Shown here piece after piece: positions 6,139 through 11,052 of a DNA stretch of 11,052 nucleotides (positions within the stretch are counted from its first letter, which is position 1; the number at the start of each line of letters is the position of its first letter). The stretch is from an uncultured Eubacterium sp. GTDB lineage: Bacteria; Bacillota; Clostridia; Lachnospirales; Lachnospiraceae. The stretch spans positions 1 to 11,052 of the forward strand of contig CAUCXT010000064.1 of NCBI GenBank assembly GCA_958446835.1, read 5' to 3'. Both the position numbers and the translations under genes were made by a program. The notes under the pieces are model-generated. The model ran no database searches. It was not told where the DNA came from and saw nothing but the letters and a program-made list of their open reading frames with translations.

Positions 6139-7131
6139 ATGAAATATATAAGAAAATCAATATGCTCTTTGCTGTTATGTGTGTCAATGCTTTCTATATT
6201 GTTGACAGGGTGTTCAAGCGGTAAAGGGACAGCAGCAACAGGCAATGCCAAGATTCTTATAGCAACATGCGCTAAGGGAGATGCCTTCAGGGATATGCTG
6301 GTAGCGGCATTAGAATCGGCGTGCGATGAGCAGGGAATAGTACATGACACTGTCTATGCGGATCAGTCTGCAGAGCAGCAGGTAGCACAGGTTAAGGAAG
6401 CAAAGAGTCAGGGATACACAGCGGTAATATGCCGACTTATGGATGTCGATACGGCGCTTCAGGTTGAGAGGGCAGCAGATGGTCTGCCGGTAATATTTGT
6501 AAATAATAGTCCCGATGAGGGGTATCTTAAGGCGGATGAATACATCTATGTTGCGTCCGATGAGAACGTGGCGGGAAGCTATCAGGCACAGTATGTCCTT
6601 GACAAGCTGTCCGGCAAGAGTGAGATAAATGTAATGATTTTACAGGGTGAGAAGACTCATTCCGCCACAAAGGGCAGAACTGAGGCGGCAAAGAGGGTGC
6701 TCAATGAGTCGGGCAAGAAGATTAATTATCTTTTTCAGGACTACGCCGACTGGAGCCCGGAGTTAGGGCAGGAGTACTTTGAGATATTTAATTCCACAGG
6801 ACGCACAGTGGATTGTGTAATCAGCAACAACGATTCCATGGCGGTCGGAGCGATAGCGGGAATGGAAGTATGTGGAATTGACCCTGCCACGATAGTGGTC
6901 TGTGGTGTCGATGCCACTGCAGATGCATGCCGGCTTGTAAAAGAGGGAAAGATGGATTTTACAGTCTGCCAGAACGCGGTAAATCAGGCGAACGCGGCGG
7001 TCGATGTTGCGGTGCTCCTCTCAGCAGGCAAATCAATAAAGGATTATGCCGGAACATCGGATACAGGCTACCAGGTGTGGGTGGATTTTGAGAAGGTCGA
7101 TGCGACGAATGTCGATAAGTATATCAAATAA
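6139..7131 (+). CDS. Sugar-type substrate-binding lipoprotein (periplasmic-binding-protein family 1)
   Basis: The protein has 330 residues; the ATG follows AGGAGGG (6124-6130). Residues 1-25 are a lipoprotein signal: basic start, hydrophobic core and lipobox LTGC with the lipid-carrying Cys25. The mature part is a two-lobed type I binding protein of the ribose/galactose class: ILIAT at the first strand, VIFVNNSPDE at the hinge, NND (230-232) in the ISNNDSMAVGAI motif, and GVD (256-258). Asn and Asp at these places contact sugars in the family. The gene starts 13 bases after the chemoreceptor and is followed by a terminator, with no permease or ATPase, so it appears to serve sensing rather than uptake, unless transporter genes lie elsewhere. 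The ligand may be a sugar, but related folds also bind autoinducer-2 and other small molecules. Confidence 0.92.
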   Translation: MKYIRKSICSLLLCVSMLSILLTGCSSGKGTAATGNAKILIATCAKGDAFRDMLVAALESACDEQGIVHDTVYADQSAEQQVAQVKEAKSQGYTAVICRLMDVDTALQVERAADGLPVIFVNNSPDEGYLKADEYIYVASDENVAGSYQAQYVLDKLSGKSEINVMILQGEKTHSATKGRTEAAKRVLNESGKKINYLFQDYADWSPELGQEYFEIFNSTGRTVDCVISNNDSMAVGAIAGMEVCGIDPATIVVCGVDATADACRLVKEGKMDFTVCQNAVNQANAAVDVAVLLSAGKSIKDYAGTSDTGYQVWVDFEKVDATNVDKYIK

Positions 7132-7203
7132 TGTGGTATGGCAGATTTAGAGCATAGTAAAATATGATGCTTTAATATTCAATCAGATTTTTTGCGCACG
7201 AAG

Positions 7204-7252
7204 AGAATTGTCTTTAATGATTATTCAGTATCATTAAAGACAATTCTTTTTT
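7204..7252 (+). terminator. Strong intrinsic terminator after the chemosensory pair
   Basis: Two arms of 18 bases (7204-7221 and 7230-7247) are perfectly complementary around the 8-base loop TATTCAGT, and a run of six T follows (7247-7252). It ends the chemoreceptor/binding-protein transcript about 70 bases after the last stop codon and separates it from the TetR operon. The 72-base stretch before it and the 77 bases after it hold no gene. Confidence 0.93.
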
Positions 7253-7329
7253 CTTTTCACTCATTTACATACACAGGATATAAATTATATAAAATGCATA
7301 AAAAAAGCGGTTAAAATATTAACATATAG

Positions 7330-7358
7330 TTGACTTTGCATATAAAAAGGACTATCAT
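7330..7358 (+). promoter_or_regulatory. Sigma-A promoter of the TetR operon
   Basis: TTGACT (7330-7335) and TATCAT (7353-7358) are separated by exactly 17 bases, an excellent housekeeping promoter. The DNA upstream is A/T-rich and includes an inverted repeat GTTAA-AATA-TTAAC (7310-7323) that could act as an UP element or second regulator site. The start of transcription would fall near 7365, directly next to the palindromic operator. No terminator is seen between here and 11052, so it probably drives all five downstream genes. Confidence 0.8.
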
Positions 7359-7366
7359 GTACTTAA

Positions 7367-7380
7367 ATGAACATGTTCAT
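7367..7380. promoter_or_regulatory. Palindromic operator, probably for the TetR-family regulator
   Basis: ATGAACATGTTCAT is a perfect 14-bp palindrome placed immediately downstream of the predicted transcription start and 20 bases before the regulator's start codon. TetR-family dimers bind palindromes of this type and position and usually repress their own operon. No second exact copy was seen in the window. Binding by the adjacent regulator is inferred from position. Confidence 0.78.
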
Positions 7381-7400
7381 AAAAAAAGGGAGTTATGTGA

Positions 7401-7922
7401 ATGGCGAAGATAATTGAGAATTTACACAGCACTATTCTTACTGTTGGTAAGAGGATTCTTCTTGAGGATGGATACGAACAGATGACATTGCGGCGCGTGG
7501 CTGGCGAGTGTGGAATTGCGGCAGGTACGATTTACAACTATTTTCCGTCGAAGGATATACTTGTGGCAACGATTATGCTGGAGGATTGGCAAGGGCTTTT
7601 GGAGAAGGCGAAGCCGGAGCTTTTGCAGGCTGGGACGGCGATTGCGGGAATTGAGAGAATTTTTGATATTGTGCGTGAATACACATGTATTTATCAGAGG
7701 GTGTGGGACAGCTACGGCGGTTCAATGATTATCTCAAGGGAGAGACATGGACAGTTGATTGCACAGCTATCGGGAATGGTTGCTAATCTGCTGGGGCGAT
7801 TCGGGATAGAATGTGTTCCTAATCCGGCAGAGTTTATCGCGGAGGTGATTTTGCAGGCAGGAATAAGGAGGGATGTAGGTTTCGCGGACATTGCACCGTT
7901 CATTTCCAAGATATTGCTCTAG
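7401..7922 (+). CDS. TetR-family transcriptional regulator
   Basis: The protein has 173 residues; the ATG follows AGGGAG (7387-7392). Residues about 10-55 form the TetR DNA-binding domain: a helix with LLEDGYEQMTLRRVA, then the helix-turn-helix (about 28-47) ending in the family's GTIYNYFPSKD sequence (42-52). The remaining about 115 helical residues would form the ligand-binding and dimer domain; this part is not recognisable as a specific subfamily and is a little short for the family. It lies behind a strong promoter with a 14-bp palindrome at the start site, so it very likely represses itself and the four genes behind it until an effector releases it. The effector is probably the substrate, or a related hydrophobic compound, of the downstream reductases; that part is inference. 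Confidence 0.93.
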   Translation: MAKIIENLHSTILTVGKRILLEDGYEQMTLRRVAGECGIAAGTIYNYFPSKDILVATIMLEDWQGLLEKAKPELLQAGTAIAGIERIFDIVREYTCIYQRVWDSYGGSMIISRERHGQLIAQLSGMVANLLGRFGIECVPNPAEFIAEVILQAGIRRDVGFADIAPFISKILL

Positions 7923-7957
7923 GGGATTACAGGCAATTACCTGAATTACAATAAAAC

Positions 7958-7964
7958 AAGGAGG
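7958..7964 (+). promoter_or_regulatory. Ribosome binding site fixing the flavin-reductase start
   Basis: AAGGAGG at 7958-7964 lies 9 bases before the ATG at 7974. An in-frame ATG at 7965 directly abuts this ribosome site and cannot use it at normal spacing, so the shorter start is preferred. Confidence 0.8.
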
Positions 7965-7973
7965 ATGTATTTT

Positions 7974-8903
7974 ATGAGCAGCTTTGAAGATTTAAGAATC
8001 GTTGATAATTTTTACCAGACATCATTATTTTTTCCGATGCCTACGGTAGTTATCAGCACACTTTGTGAGGACGGCAGCACCTCACTTGGACCGTATTCAC
8101 TTGTGCAGCCGTACTATATTGCGGGCAAGGACTATTATGCAATGCTTCTTGAGTGCCGTAATTCGTCGAACACCGCACAGAATATCATGCGCACAGGCAA
8201 GTGTGCCATCAATTTTGTGACAGATGATAAGAAGAGCTTCAAGGAGTGCGTCAAGCTCTCATGGCCGGGAGATAAGCCTGAGGAGAAGATGCCTAAGTGC
8301 AAGTTCAAGCTTGAGAAGGGCATAATCGAGGAGAAGAATCCGAAGGAGAAGAGACCTCTTGTTGTTGCCGACGCATACCAGGTTATTGAATGTACATGGA
8401 TGAGCAGTCTTGACGGCGCAGATAAGGACGTTCCGGGACAGCTCAACGGTTATGAGCCGCCTTACCATGATTTTAACGGAATCACATCGAAGTTCGGAGC
8501 ACATTTCATTCTCCGTGTGGATAAGATTCTTATGAAGAAAAAATACTCTGATGCGATAATAAACGGCGTCAAGGGAAGGGATTTCCCACCTGTGCCTATT
8601 GATTTCGGCTATCGTGACAGCAAGAACTTCTGGTATTGCAGGAGGTCTAAGATGATTCCTGAGCTTTTAGCTATACGTCCACAGACGCTTGAGTCCGTAC
8701 GCTATGCCGCAGACCGCGCAGATGACGTTGTAAAGTTCACCGATGACGCGTTAAAGACAATACTCAACGTGCCTAGAGTGTTCCTGCCGGTTGTGTTAAA
8801 GGGATGCGTAAGCTGGGCGAAGGAGAATAATGTAACTCTCATTACGGAGAAAGAGATGGCAATTATCAATGATAAAAGAGCAAAAGAAAAGAATAAAAAA
8901 TAA
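7974..8903 (+). CDS. Flavin-reductase-like FMN-binding protein with extra C-terminal domain
   Basis: The protein has 309 residues. Residues about 15-200 resemble the flavin-reductase-like split barrel, which binds FMN: FPMPTVVIST (20-29) at the first strand, an S-x-GPYS turn, and a NTAQNIMRTGKCAINFV stretch typical of the family. Such proteins pass electrons from NAD(P)H through FMN to small acceptors. Unlike a minimal flavoredoxin (about 170-190 residues), it has about 85 more residues at the C-terminus. There a helix and PRVF...WAKENNVTLITEKE (from residue 267) resemble the small domain found at the end of protochlorophyllide reductase subunit B (PCP_red type), though the match is from memory and short. 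It has no signal peptide, so it acts in the cytoplasm. It lies 51 bases after the TetR gene, and the next gene's ribosome site overlaps its stop codon, so it is firmly part of the operon. Substrate unknown. Confidence 0.82.
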   Translation: MSSFEDLRIVDNFYQTSLFFPMPTVVISTLCEDGSTSLGPYSLVQPYYIAGKDYYAMLLECRNSSNTAQNIMRTGKCAINFVTDDKKSFKECVKLSWPGDKPEEKMPKCKFKLEKGIIEEKNPKEKRPLVVADAYQVIECTWMSSLDGADKDVPGQLNGYEPPYHDFNGITSKFGAHFILRVDKILMKKKYSDAIINGVKGRDFPPVPIDFGYRDSKNFWYCRRSKMIPELLAIRPQTLESVRYAADRADDVVKFTDDALKTILNVPRVFLPVVLKGCVSWAKENNVTLITEKEMAIINDKRAKEKNKK

Positions 8904-8907
8904 GGAG
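8902..8907 (+). promoter_or_regulatory. Ribosome binding site fixing the membrane-protein start
   Basis: AAGGAG at 8902-8907 overlaps the TAA stop of the flavin-reductase-like gene (8901-8903) and lies 8 bases before the ATG at 8916. An in-frame GTG at 8910 is only 2 bases from it and is rejected as the start. The overlap implies coupled translation. Confidence 0.75.
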
Positions 8908-8915
8908 ATGTGCCT

Positions 8916-9542
8916 ATGTATTCTGTGCCGATGGCGATTGTAGATTTTTTCCCGGTAGTTTTTTATGGTATTGCGATATTTATTTTGCAGCGCGATCTTT
9001 ACAATAAGATGAGCAAGGGCGCTTATGCGATGTTCTGTGCAGGAACAATGGATGTATTCATGTCCGGTTTTTTAAAGGCATTGTATAAGCTTTTGTATGC
9101 GATGGGACTATGTGATTTCAGACCGCTCAGCAATCTGTTCTTTCCGCTTCAGGCTATCGGATTTATCCTTGCAGGTGTGGCGATGATATGCCTTATATTG
9201 TTTCCGCAGCAGGGAAAGAATAAGGTCTATGCGGTTGCAGCACCAATATTGTTTACAGGAACAATGATTTTTGTGGCTTTGATGATTGGCGGCCTTGTCG
9301 GGGTGGCAACGTCGCTGTCCGTTATCGCTGCTAAGATGGGCAGAAAGAAGATAATCATATTTTTTATCCTGTCCTGTATTTTCAGTCTGTGCATGGGATA
9401 TCTTTCATCGAAGGATTTTGCCCAGAGCTACATGAACTGGGCGGCGGAGGCGGTCAACCTTGTAGGGCAGGGAATGCTCATGTTGGGGGCTATAAGGCTT
9501 CACAAGGCAGGGTTGGAGAAATTTCAGTTGAGAGAAAAATAA
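8916..9542 (+). CDS. Hydrophobic membrane protein, about six helices, unknown function
   Basis: The protein has 208 residues and is strongly hydrophobic. Likely membrane segments are about 6-24, 36-58, 74-96, 103-134 (one long or two short), 143-163 and 174-193, with short charged loops (QRDLYNKMSK, QQGKNK, KMGRKK) and a charged C-terminal tail. There is no signal peptide, lipobox or recognisable transporter or enzyme motif, and I do not recognise the family. It is translated in close coupling with the flavin-reductase-like gene, 12 bases upstream, and sits 24 bases before the dehydrogenase-like gene. In this place it could anchor the soluble reductases to the membrane, carry a quinone or heme, or move the pathway's hydrophobic substrate. 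None of these is shown by a motif. Confidence 0.85.
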   Translation: MYSVPMAIVDFFPVVFYGIAIFILQRDLYNKMSKGAYAMFCAGTMDVFMSGFLKALYKLLYAMGLCDFRPLSNLFFPLQAIGFILAGVAMICLILFPQQGKNKVYAVAAPILFTGTMIFVALMIGGLVGVATSLSVIAAKMGRKKIIIFFILSCIFSLCMGYLSSKDFAQSYMNWAAEAVNLVGQGMLMLGAIRLHKAGLEKFQLREK

Positions 9543-9566
9543 TATATCATCAGGAGGACTTATATT

Positions 9567-10415
9567 ATGAAGGTTTTACTTGCGGGTGCGTTCGGACATC
9601 TCGGACAGGATGTGCTGGCGTCATTGGTTGAGGCAGGGCATGAGGTCATAGCGGCTGATATGGTGATACGCGATACGGATATCAAGGGCTATACCCCATT
9701 TAAGATTGATATGACGGATAAGGAAAAGCTCAAGGGCTGCTGTAAGGGTGTTGATGTGGTTGTCACAACGGTGGGACTTACCAAGGCGAGCGAGACAGTC
9801 ACACCTTACGATATCGACTATCAGGCAAACAAGAATCTGCTTGATGAAGCTGTTGCTTCGGGAGTGAAGAATTTTGCGTACATATCGGTTCTAAAAGCCT
9901 CTGAGGGACGCCATATTCCTATGCTTGACGCGAAGGCGATGTTCGAGGAGGATTTAAGAAAATCCGGAATAACATATACGATTTTCCGCCCTACAGGATA
10001 TTTCTATGACACAGCACATATATTCCAGCCTAAGGTTGAGGCTGGCAAGGTCACGCTTTTAAAGACCAAGGATCCTATCCGCTGTAACGTGATTGATACG
10101 AGGGATTTTGCGGACTATATCACGGAGCATATATGCGACAAGAACAAGGAATATGATGTTGGCGGACACGAGATATACACCTACGAGGAGATTGCGAAGA
10201 TGTTCTTTGCGGCGGCAGGTAAGGAGCCGGTAATCAAGTTCGCTCCGCCGTTTCTGTTCGATATGATAATAGCCTTTGCGCCGAAGTGGAAGAGGGGCGT
10301 GATCAAGTTCGGCAAATGGACTATGACCGAGGACATGGTTGCGGGAGTAAAGACCGGAAAGAGAAGCTTTGCGGAATATATAAAAGAGATATACGCTAAG
10401 GGACTTAAGTTTTAG
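9567..10415 (+). CDS. Atypical short-chain dehydrogenase (NmrA / divinyl-reductase-like NAD(P)-binding protein)
   Basis: The protein has 282 residues; the ATG follows AGGAGG (9552-9557). The N-terminus carries a Rossmann dinucleotide site GAFGHLG (7-13, GxxGxxG), an acidic D31 after the second strand and D48 in the KIDMTD turn. The middle holds DIDYQANKNLLDEA (82-95) and NFAYISVLKA (102-111). RPTGYFYD (141-148) resembles the equivalent part of 8-vinyl (divinyl chlorophyllide) reductases and NmrA-like proteins. The classical YxxxK catalytic pair is not evident, as in other atypical members. It probably uses NAD(P)H to reduce, or senses with bound NAD(P)H, a hydrophobic compound. It is 24 bases after the membrane protein and 27 before the DUF1295 gene. 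The fold is certain; the divinyl-reductase likeness is weaker and should not be taken as a pigment function. Confidence 0.88.
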   Translation: MKVLLAGAFGHLGQDVLASLVEAGHEVIAADMVIRDTDIKGYTPFKIDMTDKEKLKGCCKGVDVVVTTVGLTKASETVTPYDIDYQANKNLLDEAVASGVKNFAYISVLKASEGRHIPMLDAKAMFEEDLRKSGITYTIFRPTGYFYDTAHIFQPKVEAGKVTLLKTKDPIRCNVIDTRDFADYITEHICDKNKEYDVGGHEIYTYEEIAKMFFAAAGKEPVIKFAPPFLFDMIIAFAPKWKRGVIKFGKWTMTEDMVAGVKTGKRSFAEYIKEIYAKGLKF

Positions 10416-10442
10416 CGTATAAGAGGAGAAAAGAGGATTATT

Positions 10443-11052
10443 ATGCCGGAGATAACAGTATTTCCACCACAGTTGTGGATTATTTATGCAGTCAGCCTTG
10501 TGTGTTGTTTTATGGGCTTTTTCAGATTTGTGTGGTTCATGTCGGTAGGCTATGGGCTATCAGCGGCGGGAATCGGCGCGGCAATGCTTGTGATGTCGAT
10601 ATTGGGTGGCAGGTTTAACATTGTGTTTGCGATTCAGTGTATTCTGTTTATCATCTACGGTTTCCGCCTTGGAGGCTTCCTGTTAATCAGGGAGCTGAAA
10701 AACACGAGGTACCGCGAGAAGATGCGCGAGGTCGGAGGAGATGCGAAGGTGCCTGCGTTCGTGGCATTCTTTATGTGGATTGTGTGCGGCGCTCTCTATG
10801 TGCTTCAGTCATCCGGTCCTATGTACCGCATGTTGAACGGTGCACAGAACAATGTCACTCTGTACATAGGAATTGTTGTGAGTGCTGTGGGAATTATAAT
10901 CGAGACTGTTGCGGATAAGCAGAAGGGCGAGGCAAAGGAGAAGAACCCTGATATGCCTGCAATGCATGGACTCTATAAGATGTGTCGTTGTCCGAATTAT
11001 TTTGGTGAGATACTCTTCTGGACAGGAGCATTCATATCGGCATTCGGTGCGG
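10443..11052 (+). CDS. DUF1295 / steroid 5-alpha-reductase-like membrane protein (3' end outside window)
   Basis: The ATG at 10443 follows a purine-rich ribosome site (GAGGAGAAAAGAGG, 10422-10435). The frame stays open to the window end, giving 203 residues of an incomplete protein. There are at least five membrane segments (about 11-33, 39-54, 59-82, 97-115, 131-151). A conserved cytoplasmic section follows: YGFRLGGFLLIREL (72-85) with a later RY..K (89-93), then ETVADKQK (about 149-156), and near the cut the hallmark CPNYFGEILFW (183-193) of the DUF1295 / 3-oxo-5-alpha-steroid 4-dehydrogenase C-terminal fold, which holds NADPH. Known relatives reduce C=C or end-of-chain bonds in steroids, sterols and polyprenols. 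Bacterial DUF1295 members are mostly uncharacterised, although some gut Bacteroidetes proteins act on bile-acid or steroid intermediates. As last visible gene of the operon it hints at a hydrophobic substrate. The family is secure, the substrate is inference. Confidence 0.88.
   Translation, partial: MPEITVFPPQLWIIYAVSLVCCFMGFFRFVWFMSVGYGLSAAGIGAAMLVMSILGGRFNIVFAIQCILFIIYGFRLGGFLLIRELKNTRYREKMREVGGDAKVPAFVAFFMWIVCGALYVLQSSGPMYRMLNGAQNNVTLYIGIVVSAVGIIIETVADKQKGEAKEKNPDMPAMHGLYKMCRCPNYFGEILFWTGAFISAFGA

Noticed and set aside
7310..7323. Inverted repeat upstream of the TetR promoter as a terminator
   Set aside because: Arms are only 5 AT-rich bases with no T-run; a real terminator is already present at 7204-7252.
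7930..7943. Near-palindrome CAGGCAATTACCTG between the TetR and flavin-reductase genes as a second operator
   Set aside because: It differs from the ATGAACATGTTCAT palindrome and has a mismatched central pair; no -35 or -10 boxes lie near it.
10637..10918. Cys- and Arg-rich plus-strand open frame of 93 codons
   Set aside because: It is out of frame inside the DUF1295 gene, whose frame shows membrane segments and conserved motifs.

Overview
The window looks like a piece of a Gram-positive Clostridia genome, most likely a motile gut Lachnospiraceae (Roseburia/Agathobacter-like). This is inferred from strong AGGAGG-type ribosome sites, moderate GC with AT-rich gaps, a Cache-type chemoreceptor and the protein families present. 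No rRNA, tRNA or CRISPR array was seen. Every supported gene is on the plus strand.

Region 1 (1-1409) is the end of a mobile element. It holds the C-terminal part of a large serine recombinase that is cut by the left window edge, a GC-rich hairpin with the recombinase stop codon in its loop, and a very acidic 44-residue ORF that I do not recognise.

Region 2 (1410-3991) is accessory DNA with long AT-rich gaps. It holds a Nudix hydrolase fused to a shortened inorganic-pyrophosphatase-like domain, a GIY-YIG nuclease with a DUF4357-type tail, and an apparent methyltransferase remnant. The remnant's last codons are the hairpin of an intrinsic terminator.

Region 3 (3992-7252) is a two-gene chemosensory unit. 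A Cache/HAMP methyl-accepting chemotaxis protein overlaps, through its stop codon, the ribosome site of a sugar-binding-type lipoprotein. No transporter genes follow; a near-perfect 18-bp terminator ends the unit. The likely logic is that the lipoprotein captures a ligand and presents it to the receptor.

Region 4 (7253-11052) is a five-gene operon that continues past the right edge. A sigma-A promoter with a perfect 14-bp palindrome at the transcription start drives a TetR regulator, a flavin-reductase-like FMN protein with an extra C-terminal domain, a six-helix membrane protein, an atypical short-chain dehydrogenase (NmrA / divinyl-reductase-like) and a DUF1295 / steroid 5-alpha-reductase-like membrane protein. 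Together they suggest a TetR-controlled membrane redox pathway acting on a hydrophobic unsaturated or carbonyl compound. The substrate is unknown, and this is the best candidate here for an undescribed system.
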